From positions 1 to 64,000 of the forward strand of contig NZ_JALNMH010000004.1 of assembly GCF_023156535.1 (NCBI RefSeq): a stretch of 64,000 nt of DNA, given 5' to 3'. The notes beneath the pieces are model-generated. The model saw only the letters and a program-made list of their open reading frames with translations. It was not told the DNA's origin and made no database searches. Origin of the DNA: Pseudomarimonas salicorniae. Its GTDB lineage: Bacteria; Pseudomonadota; Gammaproteobacteria; Xanthomonadales; Xanthomonadaceae. Below, one piece after another: positions 43,021 to 59,306 of the stretch. Each line of letters begins with the position of its first letter. Position 1 is the first letter of the stretch. The translations under genes were made by a program, and so were the position numbers.

Positions 43021-44580
43021 CTATGGGGGTTCGCGCAGATGGCGCGGGCGCAGTCCCAGGCAGAGAAGCACGAGCGCGTAGGTGAGGCCTCCCGCGGCAA
43101 TCACGCCGCCCAGCCAGAGCACCCGTTCCCAGGCAGCAAGCAGGTTCCAATCCCCGGGCAGGCCCTGCAGCCAGGCGATGGCCAGACCCATGGCAACCAC
43201 CGCGGTGAGCAGACGCCCGAGATAGACGCCCCAGCCGGGCAGCAGGCGCAGCCGCCCTTCTCGCCGCAGCCCCCGCGCAAGCAGCAGCGCATTGGCGATC
43301 CCCGCCAGGGCCGTGGCGAGGGCGATGCCGGCGTGGGCGGCCTCGAAGCCGGCCCGCCACAGCGGCCAGACCAGGGCCACGATCAGCACGATATTGACCA
43401 CCACGGTCAGGATGGCCACGCGCATCGGGGTCACCGTGTCCTGGCGCGAGAAGAATCCCGCCAGCAGGACCTTGCTGGCCATGAAGGCCGGAATGCCGAC
43501 GCTCATCGCGGTGACTGCCGCCGCGGTCATCTCGGCGTCGCGGGCCGCGAAGGCGCCATAGTTGAACAGGGTGGCGCAGATCGGCAGGGCCAGCACACCG
43601 AGCCCGACCGCCGCCGGCAGGGCCACCAGCAGCACCGCGCGCAGGCCCCAGTCCAGGCTGGCCGCGTAGCCGTCGCCGTCGGCCAGCGCGTGCTTGCCCG
43701 ACAGGTGCGGCAGGATCACCGTGCCGATGGCGACGCCGAACAGGCCCAGCGGCAGCTCGACCAGGCGATCCGAGTAGTACAGCCAGCTCTGCGCCGAGGC
43801 GACCAGCAGGGAGGCGGCCATGGTTCCGACCAGCAGGTTGAACTGGGCCACCGAGGACGAGAACAGGGTCGGCAGCATCAGCCGGAAGACCCGGACCACG
43901 CCCGGATGCCGGGCCCTGAAGCGTAGCCGGGGGCGCAGGCCGAGCTTGGCCATCGCCGGCCACAGCAGGGCAGCCTGGAGCAGCCCGGCCAGGCACACGC
44001 CCCAGGCCAGGGCCTTTTCCGGCACGGCGAACCAGCTGCCGGCGAACAGGATTGCGGCGATCACCGAGAGGTTGTGCAGCACCGGTGCGAAGGCCGGCAG
44101 ACCGAAGTGGCGGAAGCTGTTCAGCACGCTGCCGGCCAGCGCCGTCATCGAGATGAACACCAGGTAGGGGAAGGTGATCCGCAGCATCTCCGCGGTCAAG
44201 TCCACCGGAATCGCGTTGTCGCCGCTGGCAAAGGCGAGAAACCCGCGGGCGATCCACGGCGCCGCCAGCCAGCCCAGCGCGGTGGTCAGGACCACGGCGG
44301 CAAGCAGCGCGCCGGCGACGTGGTCGAGGAAGTCCTGGATGGCCTCCTGATCGCCCTTCTCGCGCAGCTCGGAGAGCACCGGGACGAAGGCCGAACTGAA
44401 CGAGCCCTCGGCAAAGATCCGTCGCAGGTAATTGGGGATCCGATAGGCGACGACGAAGGCGCTGACCGCTGGCCCTGCGCCGAAGGTCACCGCCTGCAGC
44501 CAGTCCCTGACCAGTCCGGCAATACGCGAGAGCAGGGTCATCGAGCCGAATACGGCGCTGGCCCGGGCGAGGCGGCTCAT
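43021..44580 (-). CDS. murJ: Lipid II flippase MurJ
   Basis: A 519-residue polytopic MOP-family protein with about 14 membrane helices that flips lipid II for peptidoglycan synthesis. The start [23 protein letters not shown] and the segment [16 protein letters not shown] are typical. The ATG at 44580 is chosen because the frame upstream lacks family sequence. It is divergent from rpsT, a conserved arrangement, and followed by ribF after 17 bases. Confidence 0.95.
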   Translation of the reverse strand: MSRLARASAVFGSMTLLSRIAGLVRDWLQAVTFGAGPAVSAFVVAYRIPNYLRRIFAEGSFSSAFVPVLSELREKGDQEAIQDFLDHVAGALLAAVVLTTALGWLAAPWIARGFLAFASGDNAIPVDLTAEMLRITFPYLVFISMTALAGSVLNSFRHFGLPAFAPVLHNLSVIAAILFAGSWFAVPEKALAWGVCLAGLLQAALLWPAMAKLGLRPRLRFRARHPGVVRVFRLMLPTLFSSSVAQFNLLVGTMAASLLVASAQSWLYYSDRLVELPLGLFGVAIGTVILPHLSGKHALADGDGYAASLDWGLRAVLLVALPAAVGLGVLALPICATLFNYGAFAARDAEMTAAAVTAMSVGIPAFMASKVLLAGFFSRQDTVTPMRVAILTVVVNIVLIVALVWPLWRAGFEAAHAGIALATALAGIANALLLARGLRREGRLRLLPGWGVYLGRLLTAVVAMGLAIAWLQGLPGDWNLLAAWERVLWLGGVIAAGGLTYALVLLCLGLRPRHLREPP

Positions 44581-44629
44581 GCCGGGGCTCCCGACGCGGT
44601 GCGGGCCGCGACCCGGCGCGGATTCCTGG

Positions 44630-44658
44630 TTGCGATTCGCTGCGCCCAAGGGCATAAT
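44630..44658 (+). promoter_or_regulatory. Promoter of rpsT (sigma-70 type)
   Basis: TTGCGA (44630-44635) and CATAAT (44653-44658) are spaced by 17 bases and would start transcription about 40 bases before the rpsT start. This is one of the best -35/-10 pairs in the window, as expected for a ribosomal protein gene. Confidence 0.7.
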
Positions 44659-44705
44659 GCGCGGTCTTTATCCGGTCCCGTCCGACCCATTTCAGGAGCA
44701 TTCCC

Positions 44706-44969
44706 TTGGCCAACATCAAGTCTGCCAAAAAGCGCGCCAAGCAGACCCTCGTCCGCAACGCCCGCAACGTCGCCCAGCGCTCGATGCTGCGCACCGCCGT
44801 CAAGAAGGTCATCAAGGCCATCGACGCGAACGACGCCGCCGCCGCCACCGAGGCTTTCAACACCGCCCAGCCGATTCTCGACCGCTTCGCCGCCCGCGGT
44901 CTGATCCACAAGAACAAGGCCGCTCGCCACAAGAGCCGCCTGACCGCGCGCATCCGCGCGATCGGCTAA
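44706..44969 (+). CDS. rpsT: 30S ribosomal protein S20
   Basis: An 87-residue basic helical protein of the small subunit ([20 protein letters not shown]). The start codon is TTG at 44706, preceded by CAGGAG. Rare start codons are also used by rpsT in E. coli, where S20 represses its own translation; that is a family fact, not shown here. A strong terminator follows. Confidence 0.97.
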   Translation: MANIKSAKKRAKQTLVRNARNVAQRSMLRTAVKKVIKAIDANDAAAATEAFNTAQPILDRFAARGLIHKNKAARHKSRLTARIRAIG

Positions 44970-44994
44970 GCGGCCAGCGACGGGACCCTCGATC

Positions 44995-45018
44995 AAGCCG
45001 GCGAAAGCCGGCTTTTTC
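44995..45018 (+). terminator. Rho-independent terminator of rpsT
   Basis: AAGCCGGC pairs with GCCGGCTT around a GAAA tetraloop and is followed by a T run (TTTTTCG). It lies 26 bases after the rpsT stop. Confidence 0.9.
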
Positions 45019-45091
45019 GTTTCCGGGCGGGAGCGGGGAGCGGGGAGTCGGACCACCTCACCCTCGTATCGATCAACCTGCGCGCCGCCCT

Positions 45092-45227
45092 GCAGGAGCC
45101 AGCCTGCTGGCGAAAAATGCGCACAAAGGCGCGCTGCGGACTGATCCGACACACCATCCCCGCCCCGACGCGGCCGAGCGCCCCCCGAAACACCGTCACC
45201 CTTGATCGCCAGCAAGCTGGCTCCTAC
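45092..45227. repeat. Alpha palindrome, copy H
   Basis: Arms CAGGAGCCAGCCTGCTGGCG and the inverted CGCCAGCAAGCTGGCTCCTA flank a ~90-base centre between the convergent ends of rpsT and obgE. The left arm has a C for T difference relative to other copies. Confidence 0.8.
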
Positions 45228-45246
45228 CGGGGGATGCACGGGCGGC

Positions 45247-46317
<1,071 letters not shown>

Positions 46318-46325
46318 TTAGAGCC

Positions 46326-46485
46326 GTGATTGGTGATTGGTGATTCGGGATTCGCTAGAGCGCACAGGGGCGACTTGATGCCGCGCAGTCTAACGAAGCT
46401 CCCTTGCGAATTTCGGACGAGATCGGGCCTGGGCCTGGCGAGATTCTGCTCTTGCGAATCCCGAATCCCGAATCCCGAATCCCGT
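46326..46485. repeat. Inverted arrays of a GATTCGG/CCGAATC heptamer
   Basis: Left units GTGATTGGTGATTGGTGATT (from 46326) and a right array CGAATCCCGAATCCCGAATC (from 46455) flank ~100 bases of unrelated sequence upstream of obgE. This is the same design as the element at 11079-11216 but with a different heptamer variant. Confidence 0.8.
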
Positions 46486-46504
46486 TGCGGCCGCCGCAGG
46501 CGGC

Positions 46505-46537
46505 CGAAAAACAAAAGCCCCGCACGCGGCGGGGCTT
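46505..46537 (-). terminator. Rho-independent terminator after rpmA
   Basis: On the minus strand AAGCCCCGC pairs with GCGGGGCTT around a 5-base loop and is followed by TTGTTTTTC. It ends the rplU-rpmA transcript before obgE, or attenuates it. Confidence 0.88.
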
Positions 46538-46559
46538 CTGCTCACACCGTCGGCTGCGC

Positions 46560-46820
46560 TCAGGCGGCCGGGTTGATGCTCACGGTGCGACGGTTCTTCG
46601 GGCCCTTCACCGCGAACTGCACGGTGCCGTCGACCAGGGCGAACAGGGTGTGGTCGCGGCCGAGGCCAACGCCGCTGCCCGGATGGAACTGGGTGCCACG
46701 TTGACGAACGATGATGTTGCCGGCTTCCACGGCCTGACCGCCGTAGATCTTGACGCCGAGGTACTTCGGATTGGAATCGCGGCCGTTACGGGTACTGCCG
46801 CCTGCCTTTTTATGTGCCAT
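46560..46820 (-). CDS. rpmA: 50S ribosomal protein L27
   Basis: An 86-residue protein ([35 protein letters not shown]) that reaches into the peptidyl-transferase centre. It starts 29 bases after rplU and is followed directly by a terminator hairpin. Confidence 0.98.
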   Translation of the reverse strand: MAHKKAGGSTRNGRDSNPKYLGVKIYGGQAVEAGNIIVRQRGTQFHPGSGVGLGRDHTLFALVDGTVQFAVKGPKNRRTVSINPAA

Positions 46821-46849
46821 GACTCGTGCTCCAGGCTAGTCGGCTGCGC

Positions 46850-47161
46850 TCAGGCGCTGATGCCGGTGATTTCGATTTCGGTGTAGTGCTGGCGGTGGCC
46901 AGCCTGCTTGCGGTGGTGCTTGCGGCGGCGGAACTTGACGATCCGAACCTTGTCGTGACGGCCGTGGGCCTTCACCGACGCCGACACCTTGGCGCCATCG
47001 ACCAGCGGCGCGCCGAGGGTGATCTTGTCACCGTCGCCGACCATCAGGACCTGGTCGAAATCGACCGTGGCACCTTCCTCGACGTCCAGCTTCTCCACGC
47101 GGAGGGTCTCGCCCTTCATCACGCGGTACTGCTTGCCGCCGGTAACCATGACTGCGTACAT
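46850..47161 (-). CDS. rplU: 50S ribosomal protein L21
   Basis: A 103-residue protein ([20 protein letters not shown], ending EIEITGISA). The ATG at 47161 has an AGAGGAAAG ribosome site. An excellent promoter (TTGACC, 17 bases, TATTAT) lies upstream, so this is the first gene of the rplU-rpmA unit. Confidence 0.97.
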   Translation of the reverse strand: MYAVMVTGGKQYRVMKGETLRVEKLDVEEGATVDFDQVLMVGDGDKITLGAPLVDGAKVSASVKAHGRHDKVRIVKFRRRKHHRKQAGHRQHYTEIEITGISA

Positions 47162-47227
47162 GACTTTCCTCTGTAGTTCTTCTGATAACACCATCCGTCG
47201 CCGGACTGCGGGACGGAAAGACCGCGA

Positions 47228-47256
47228 ATAATAGCCGGTGGCGAGCAAGCGGTCAA
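47228..47256 (-). promoter_or_regulatory. Promoter of rplU-rpmA (sigma-70 type)
   Basis: On the minus strand TTGACC (47256-47251) and TATTAT (47233-47228) are separated by 17 bases. The predicted leader to the rplU start is about 60 bases. Confidence 0.78.
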
Positions 47257-47352
47257 TGCCGGAAACGCCCGCCCACGGCGGCGTTCAGGCCCGCCTTGGC
47301 CACCCGGCGCTATCCTTTCCGAACGGCCGGAGACGAAATCGAGGAGTCGACC

Positions 47353-47862
47353 ATGTGCACGAGGATGCTGTTGCTGGGAGGGGCCCTGGCCCTTCTCTCG
47401 GGGGTCGGTTCCGCCGTGGGCGAGGACGGCCGTGTCGAGGTCGAATTCCTCAGCCCCGAGAAATACACCGACGCCCGCCTCGACGACGGTTTCCGCAAGG
47501 GGGCCAGCAAGGGCGTCACCGAAGGTCTGGAGAAGTACCTCCGGAAGCGCGCGCCCGATCATCTGCAGGCCGGCCAGCGGCTGCACGTGGAGTTCGTCGA
47601 CATCGACCTCGCCGGCGACTACGAGCCGACCACCCAGATCGCGCTGCACGACGTCCGCATCGTCAAGCGCATCTACCCGCCGCGGCTGGTCTTCCGCTGG
47701 GAGCTCAAGGACAGCCAGGGCGGTACCCTGAGGGCCGGCGAGGAAGACCTGCGCGATCTCGGCTTCCAGGACCGGGGTGGCGGCTACGATCGCGACCCGC
47801 TGCGCTACGAGACCCACATGCTCAGGCGCTGGCTGCAGGACACCTTCCCCCGCGGCAGCTGA
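47353..47862 (+). CDS. DUF3016-like exported protein
   Basis: A 169-residue protein with an N-terminal signal peptide (MLLLGGALALLSGVGSAVG). The mature part (VEVEFLSPEKYTDARL, LQAGQRLHVEFVDIDLAGDY, PPRLVFRWELKDSQG) fits the DUF3016 family of periplasmic proteins of unknown function. The ATG at 47353 follows a GAGGAG ribosome site. It stands alone before uvrA and is divergent from rplU. Confidence 0.78.
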   Translation: MCTRMLLLGGALALLSGVGSAVGEDGRVEVEFLSPEKYTDARLDDGFRKGASKGVTEGLEKYLRKRAPDHLQAGQRLHVEFVDIDLAGDYEPTTQIALHDVRIVKRIYPPRLVFRWELKDSQGGTLRAGEEDLRDLGFQDRGGGYDRDPLRYETHMLRRWLQDTFPRGS

Positions 47863-47951
47863 GCCGCAGCCGACCACGGGCTCTGCGGTCACGGTCCGGT
47901 AACGGCCCCGGACGCTAGACTGGCAAGCTTGCCCGCACCGTTCCTGACTGC

Positions 47952-50857
<2,906 letters not shown>

Positions 50858-50861
<4 letters not shown>

Positions 50862-51415
50862 GCGAAACCACCCCGAAGAAGCCGGCCGCCAAGAAGGCCA
50901 AGCCGGCGCGCAAACGGACCAGCCGGGCCAAGGCCAAGACCGCGCCTGCCGACAAGGCGGCAGCAGCGGCGCCGCCGGTCGAACCCGCGGCGCCCCCGGA
51001 GGCGTCGGACGCCCTGTTCCGGATCGACTTCGAGGTGCGCTGGCGCGATCTCGATGCCTTCAACCACGTCAACAACTCGACCTTCCTCACCTATCTCGAG
51101 GAGGCCCGTCTGCGCTGGCTGGAGTCCCTCGACGGCCCCTGGCTGACCGAGACCTCGGCCCCGGTGCTGGCTTCGGCCGAGCTGCAGTTCCGCCGCCCGA
51201 TCCCCTGGCCGGAAACGCTGAGTGTGACCCTGCACGCCGAGCGCGCCGGCAACAGCAGCCTGACGCTCGGCCACCGGATTTCCTCGGCGACCGACCCCGA
51301 CGCCGTCTACTGCGAGGGCCGGGTGGTGATGGTCTGGGTCGATGCCGCCAGCGGCAAGGGCGCCAGCCTGCCCGAGGCAGTGCGGCGCGCGGCCGAATCC
51401 CGACTCGGCGACTGA
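50858..51415 (+). CDS. Acyl-CoA thioesterase (4HBT hot-dog fold) with basic N-terminal tail
   Basis: A 185-residue protein. Residues ~52-180 form a hot-dog thioesterase domain with [25 protein letters not shown] as the YbgC-type active-site region (Asp and His-Val-Asn-Asn). The first ~50 residues are almost only Lys, Ala, Pro, Thr and Arg, a disordered basic tail that most 4HBT enzymes lack. Translation is coupled to uvrA by ATGA. The substrate is unknown. Confidence 0.82.
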
Positions 51416-51428
51416 GCGCCGCGGCGGC

Positions 51429-52175
51429 TCAGAAGTCCGCCTGCCCCATCGGGTGCACGGTCAGCTCGTCGACCACCAGGCCCGCCGGCTGCCAGAGCAT
51501 CTGAACGATCAGTTCCGCCAACTGGCCCGGCTCGAGCAGGCGGTGTCCGTCACCCTGGCCGGCTTCCCCGCCGCCGAAGCCCGTGTCGATCATCCCGGGA
51601 TTGACCAGGCTGACCCGGATGCCCTGCGGCCGGAACTCGCGAAGCAGGGACTGGGCAAATCCGGCCAGGCCATGCTTGCTGGCAACATAGGGCGCCATGT
51701 TGGCCAGCGGCCGGCGGGCCAGGTCCGAGGCGACAAACAGCAGCTGCCCGCCGCCGCGCCGGCACATCGCCGGCAGCAGCGCGTGGCATAGCTGCATCGC
51801 AGCGCCAAGATTGACCTGCAGGAGGTCAAGCAGCTCGTCGCTCGAATGATCGAGGAAGGGCCGATACCAGCCGATGCCGGCGTTGTGGATGAGGCCATGC
51901 AGCGACGACCACTCGGTTGCATGCGCCTGCATCGCCCGCTCGACCCCCGCGGCATCGGCAAGGTCGAGCACCAGCGGGCGGAACCCGCCGCCCAGCCGGT
52001 CGGCCATCCGGCGCAGCGCGGCGGCGTCGCGGGCCACGCCGATCACCCGCTCGCCGCGCGCCATCAGCTGCTCGCACAGCGCCTGGCCCAGCCCCCGGCT
52101 GGCGCCGATGACCAGCCAGCTGCGGCCTTTCGCCTCTTCCACCGTCCGTCTCCCGCTCGAATCTGCCGGCACCAT
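51429..52175 (-). CDS. Short-chain dehydrogenase/reductase
   Basis: A 248-residue Rossmann-fold SDR. The cofactor loop is VIGASRGLGQALCEQL, NAGIGW is the structural motif, and the catalytic residues are the serine in LFVASDLARRP and the YVASK tyrosine/lysine. The acceptor is unknown. I chose the ATG at 52175; the longer upstream open frame overlaps the glycogen operon leader and lacks family sequence. It is divergent from glgP. Confidence 0.85.
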   Translation of the reverse strand: MVPADSSGRRTVEEAKGRSWLVIGASRGLGQALCEQLMARGERVIGVARDAAALRRMADRLGGGFRPLVLDLADAAGVERAMQAHATEWSSLHGLIHNAGIGWYRPFLDHSSDELLDLLQVNLGAAMQLCHALLPAMCRRGGGQLLFVASDLARRPLANMAPYVASKHGLAGFAQSLLREFRPQGIRVSLVNPGMIDTGFGGGEAGQGDGHRLLEPGQLAELIVQMLWQPAGLVVDELTVHPMGQADF

Positions 52176-52484
52176 GGCATGCAGCCCGAGCTTTCCGCGG
52201 TGCAGCACGCCGGGCGCAGGCATGAATACGTTTGCAGTCCCCTCCCCCCCTCCGGAGCGGGCCGCTACTCTGCCCCGGTAACAGCCCCGCGCGCCGTCGC
52301 GCCGCTGCCGAAGCGCGCTGCCGGACCTCCGGTGGCACGCGGGGCACGGAGAGATTCGGGTGACCTGCGCGCGACGCGGGGACGTCATCTGCGGTTGGGG
52401 GGACCACACGCAGCGGGACCGGTCACTGCGTCGCCCTGGCGACTCGGGCCGGTCGACAGCCATTCCGACGCGGAGACCATACGA
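52176..52484. other. Divergent intergenic region between the SDR gene and glgP
   Basis: The 309 bases between the SDR gene and glgP must hold promoters for both. A GGAG ribosome site precedes glgP. A C-rich tract (CCCCTCCCCCCCTCCGGAG at ~52240) is the only marked feature. No clear -35/-10 pair, operator palindrome or small gene could be recognised. Confidence 0.5.
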
Positions 52485-54986
52485 ATGACCGACACCAGCA
52501 CCGTTTCGCCTGCGCCCGCGTCGACGTCGCTCGCCCCCCTGCTGCAGTCGTCCCTCGAAGCCCAGCGCCAGGCCGGCGGCCGCGATGCCGCGGCGCTCGG
52601 CGCGCTGCGCGCCGCCGCCTCGGTCTGCCGCGGCGGGCTGGAGCGGCGCTGGGAGGCCACCCAGCAGCGTGATCGCGCGCAGCTGGAGTCCGGTTCGGCG
52701 CGCCGGGTCCACTACCTGTCGATGGAGTTCCTGATGGGCCGGGCGCTGGGCAATGCGCTGGATGCGCTCGGCCTGCGCCAGACCCTCTCCGATGAGCTGG
52801 CCAGGCAGTCACTGGAACTCGGCCAGGTCATCGAGGCCGAGCCGGATGCGGCGCTCGGCAATGGGGGGCTCGGGCGCCTGGCCGCCTGCTTCCTGGATTC
52901 GCTGGCCGAGCTGGGCCTGCCCTCGTTCGGCTACGGACTGCGCTACCGCTACGGCATGTTCGCCCAGGGCATCCGCGACGGCGCCCAGGCCGAGCGACCG
53001 GACGACTGGCTGGCGCACGGCGACCCCTGGAGCGTGCCCCGCCCCGGCCTCCACTACACCATCGGTTTCGGCGGCAGGGTGGTCACCGAAGGCCATGGCC
53101 GGCGCTGGGAGCCCTCGGAGCGGGTGCGTGCCGAAGCCTTCGACTTCATCGTCCCGGCCCACCACGGCGAGCAGGTGTCCACCCTGCGCCTGTGGCAGGC
53201 CAGCGCCGCCGAGCCGATCGACTTCCCTGCCCTGTGCCGGGGCGAGATCGCCGCCGCCGGCCAGCACCAGCTGCAGGCCGATGCGCTGAACTGGGTGCTG
53301 TACCCGGACGACAGCACCGAGGCCGGCCGCGTGCTGCGCCTGAAACAGGAGTATCTGCTGGTCGCCGCCTCGCTGCAGGACCTGCTGGCGCGGCATCTCG
53401 AGGAGGGCGGACGGCTGCATGAGCTGGGGCTGCGCAATGCCGTGCACCTCAACGACACCCATCCGGCGCTGGCCCCGGCCGAGCTGATGCGCCTGCTCCT
53501 GGACGAGCACGGACTGTCCTGGGACGAGTCCTGGTCGATCACCCGCCAGGCCTGCTCCTACACCAACCACACGCTGATGCCCGAGGCGCTGGAGACCTGG
53601 CCGGTGCGCATGTTCGAGACGCTGCTGCCGCGCCACCTCGAGATCATCTACGAGATCAATCAGCGCTTCCTCGATGCGCTGCGCGAGCAGGGCGGCGTGG
53701 ACGATGCGCGCATTCGCGTTCTGTCGCTGATCGACGAGCGCGGCGAGCGTCGCGTGCGCATGGCGGCGCTGGCCATCGTCGCCTCGCACAAGGTCAACGG
53801 CGTCGCGGCACTGCATTCGAAGCTAATGGTCGAGACCATATTCCGCGACTACGCCGCGCTCTGGCCGGAGCGCTTCATCAACGTGACCAACGGAGTGACA
53901 CCGCGACGCTGGCTGGCGCAGTGCAATCCGGGCCTGGCGGCCCTGCTCGACCAGCGCATCGGCGAGGGCTGGCGCCGCGACCTCGGCGAGCTTGACCGCT
54001 TGCGCGGGCTGGCGGGCGATGCCGAACTCGGCCGCGCCCTGCAGGCGGTGAAGCGTGCCAACAAGCTGCGGCTGGCCGAGCGCATCCGCCGCGACACCGG
54101 CATCGTGGTCGATGCCGACTCGCTGTTCGACGTGCAGGTCAAACGCATCCACGAGTACAAGCGGCAGCTGCTGAACCTGCTCCACGTGGTCGCCCGCTAC
54201 CAGGCCATGCTGGACGCGCCCGAAGGCGAGGACGGTCGCGGCTGGACGCCCCGCACGGTCATCCTGGCCGGCAAGGCGGCTTCGGCCTACCAGACCGCCA
54301 AGCAGATCATCCGCCTCAGCCATGACATCGCCCGCGTGGTGAACAGCGACGCCCGGCTGCAGGGCCGGCTGAAGCTGGTCTTCCTGCCCAACTATGGCGT
54401 CTCGCTGGCCGAGCGGATCATCCCCGCAGCGGACCTCTCCGAGCAGATATCCACTGCCGGCACCGAGGCCTCTGGCACCGGCAACATGAAGTTCGCGATG
54501 AATGGCGCGCTGACCATCGGCACCTGGGACGGTGCCAACATCGAGATGGCCGAGGCGATCGGTCCCGAGCACCTGTTCGTCTTCGGCCGGCGCACCGAAC
54601 AGCTGGCCGAGCTGGCCGCGCTGGGCTACGACCCGCGCCTGCAGGTCGAGGAGCAGCCGCGCCTGCGCCGGGTGCTCGAGGCGATCGCCTCGGGCGCGTT
54701 CTCGCCAGGCGAGCCTCTGCGCCATCGCGGTCTGGTCGATGGCCTGCTGCAGCGCGACCGCTACTTCCTGCTCGCCGACTTCGCCGACTACCTCGCCGCC
54801 CAGCAGCGCGTCGACGCCCTGTACCGGGAGCCCGCGGCCTGGGCCGAGGCCTGCCTGCGCAACATCGCCGGCATGGGCGGCTTCTCCACCGACCGCACCA
54901 TCGCCGAGTACCAGCGGGAAATCTGGGCGCCGGCGCAGGCCCGGGCCGTGCGCGAGGAGGCGCTGCAGCCGCGGCATGCCGGATGA
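52485..54986 (+). CDS. glgP: Glycogen/maltodextrin phosphorylase
   Basis: An 833-residue PLP-dependent phosphorylase that releases glucose-1-phosphate from alpha-1,4-glucan. Family signatures are YLSMEFLMGRAL, DAALGNGGLGRLAACFLDS, and EASGTGNMKFAMNGALTIGT with the PLP lysine in GNMKF. The ATG at 52485 follows CGGAGACC; the longer upstream frame is non-coding. It leads the four-gene glycogen operon. The 3' end overlaps glgB by 11 bases. Confidence 0.95.
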   Translation: MTDTSTVSPAPASTSLAPLLQSSLEAQRQAGGRDAAALGALRAAASVCRGGLERRWEATQQRDRAQLESGSARRVHYLSMEFLMGRALGNALDALGLRQTLSDELARQSLELGQVIEAEPDAALGNGGLGRLAACFLDSLAELGLPSFGYGLRYRYGMFAQGIRDGAQAERPDDWLAHGDPWSVPRPGLHYTIGFGGRVVTEGHGRRWEPSERVRAEAFDFIVPAHHGEQVSTLRLWQASAAEPIDFPALCRGEIAAAGQHQLQADALNWVLYPDDSTEAGRVLRLKQEYLLVAASLQDLLARHLEEGGRLHELGLRNAVHLNDTHPALAPAELMRLLLDEHGLSWDESWSITRQACSYTNHTLMPEALETWPVRMFETLLPRHLEIIYEINQRFLDALREQGGVDDARIRVLSLIDERGERRVRMAALAIVASHKVNGVAALHSKLMVETIFRDYAALWPERFINVTNGVTPRRWLAQCNPGLAALLDQRIGEGWRRDLGELDRLRGLAGDAELGRALQAVKRANKLRLAERIRRDTGIVVDADSLFDVQVKRIHEYKRQLLNLLHVVARYQAMLDAPEGEDGRGWTPRTVILAGKAASAYQTAKQIIRLSHDIARVVNSDARLQGRLKLVFLPNYGVSLAERIIPAADLSEQISTAGTEASGTGNMKFAMNGALTIGTWDGANIEMAEAIGPEHLFVFGRRTEQLAELAALGYDPRLQVEEQPRLRRVLEAIASGAFSPGEPLRHRGLVDGLLQRDRYFLLADFADYLAAQQRVDALYREPAAWAEACLRNIAGMGGFSTDRTIAEYQREIWAPAQARAVREEALQPRHAG

Positions 54987-57146
54987 TCCCGCCATCACCG
55001 CGCTGGTCGAGGGTCGCCATGGCGACCCTTTCTCCCTGCTCGGGCCGCATGCGGTGGAGGATGGCCGGATCCGGCTGAGCGCCTTCCTGCCCGGCGCCGC
55101 CGAGGTCGAGGCCGTGGATGCCGCCAGCGGACGCCGCATCGTCCGGCTGCGCGCCCTGCATCCGGCCGGCTTTTTCGCCGCCACCTCGCGCCGTCGGCGC
55201 GCCTTCGCCTACCGACTGCGGGTACGCTGGCAATCGGGCGAAACGATCTGTATTGGCGATCCCTACGCCTTTGGACCGCAGCTCGACGCGTCCGCCCTGC
55301 GCGCCTTCCACGAAGGACGCCACGGCGCGCCCTACCGCCTGCTCGGCGCCCACCCGGCCAGCGTCGACGGCGAAGCGGGCGTTCGCTTCGCCGTCTGGGC
55401 GCCGAATGCCTCGCGGGTCAGCGTAGTCGGCGAGTTCAACCACTGGGATGGTCGCCGCCACCCGATGCGCCTGCGCCACGATGTCGGCATCTGGGAGCTG
55501 TTCCTGCCCGGCGTCGAGCCCGGCGCGCTGTACAAGTTCGAACTGCTGGACCGCGCAGGGCGGCTGCTGCCCCTGAAGGCCGACCCCTATGCCTTCGCCG
55601 CCGAGCTGCGCCCGAACAGCGCCAGTCGCGTTGCCGCCCTGCTCCCTGCGCGGCGCCTCGGCGATGACCGCGCCGCGGCCAACCGGCGCGATGCGCCGAT
55701 CAGTATCTACGAGGTGCATGCCGCCTCCTGGCGCCAGCCGGGCGGACGATTCCCGACCTGGGACGAACTGGCCGCCGGCCTGCCCGAGTACGCTGCCGGA
55801 ATGGGCTTCACCCATGTCGAGCTGATGCCGGTCAGCGAGCATCCCTTCGACGGCTCCTGGGGCTACCAGACCCTCGGCCAGTTCGCGCCCAGCGCGCGCT
55901 TCGGTGATCCCGGCGGCCTTGGCCGCTTCGTCGATGCCTGTCACCGCCAAGGCCTGGGCGTGCTGCTCGACTGGGTGCCGGCGCATTTTCCGTCCGACGC
56001 CTTTGGCCTGGCCCGCTTCGACGGCAGCGCGCTCTACGAATACGAGGATCCGCGCGAGGGCTTCCATCGCGACTGGAACACCCTGATCTACAACTGTTCA
56101 CGCAGCGAGGTCCGCGAGTTCCTGGCCGGCAGCGCGCGCTACTGGATCGAGCACCACGGCGTCGACGGCCTGCGCGTCGACGCCGTGGCCTCGATGCTCT
56201 ACCGCGACTACTCGCGACCCGAGGGCGAATGGCTGCCCAACCATCTGGGCGGCCGCGAGAACCTCGAGGCGATCAGCCTGCTGCAGCGACTGAACACCGA
56301 GATCGGCCGGGACCTGCCGGGCGCGATCACCGTCGCCGAGGAGTCCACCGCCTTTCCCGGCGTCTCGGCGCCGGTCGACGCCGGCGGCCTCGGCTTCCAC
56401 TACAAATGGAACATGGGCTGGATGAACGACACGCTGCACTACATCGCCGAAGACCCGGTGCACCGCCGCTGGCACCACGACAAGCTCACTTTCGGCCTGG
56501 TCTACGCCTTCTCGGAAAACTTCATCCTGCCGATCTCCCACGACGAGGTGGTCCACGGCAAGGGCTCGATGCTGGGCAAGATGCCGGGCGACGACTGGCA
56601 GCGCTTTGCCAACCTGCGCGCCTACTACGGCTTCATGTGGGGGCACCCGGGCAAGAAGCTGCTGTTCATGGGGCAGGAATTCGCCCAGCCCGGCGAGTGG
56701 CGGCACGACGCCGAGCTGCCCTGGCACCTGACCGGCGACCCGCGTCACGCCGGCATGCAGCGCCTGGTGCGCGACCTCAACCACCTGTACCGCGACTGCC
56801 CCGCCCTGCACCGGCTGGACTGCGAGGCCGCCGGCTTCGAGTGGATCGAGGCCAGCGACGCAGAGCAATCCGTACTGGCCTGGGCGCGCCGGGATGACGC
56901 GGGCAATCTGGTCCTGGTTGTCTGCAACTTCACCCCGGTGCCGCGATCGGGCTACCGGCTTGGGCTGCCGGACGATGCCGGATCCGCATGGCGCGAGGCC
57001 CTGAACACCGACGCCGCCGCCTATGGCGGCAGTGATCGGGTCATGGGCCAGCGAATCCTGCATGCCGAGCCCTCCAGGGCGCAGGGTCGCGGCCGATCCC
57101 TGCAGATCGACCTACCTCCGCTGGGCTGCGTGTTCCTGAGGTCGCA

Positions 57147-57150
<4 letters not shown>
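54976..57150 (+). CDS. glgB: 1,4-alpha-glucan branching enzyme
   Basis: A GH13 branching enzyme of 724 residues with two N-terminal beta domains (GRHGDPFSLLGPH; APNASRVSVVGEFNHWDG) and the catalytic barrel. The nucleophile aspartate is in DGLRVDAVASM, the acid glutamate in TVAEES, and the third acid in SHDEVVHGKGSM. The start ATG at 54976 lies inside glgP. The stop overlaps glgX as ATGA. Confidence 0.95.

Positions 57151-59302
<2,152 letters not shown>

Positions 59303-59306
<4 letters not shown>

Noticed and set aside
42039-43100. N-terminal extension of ileS to 1312 residues
   Set aside because: The extension is ribF and murJ read in the wrong frame. The GTG at 42038 gives the normal IleS start and length.
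43004-44953. N-terminal extension of ribF to 972 residues
   Set aside because: The extra ~650 residues are murJ out of frame. The ATG at 43003 gives a standard 322-residue RibF.
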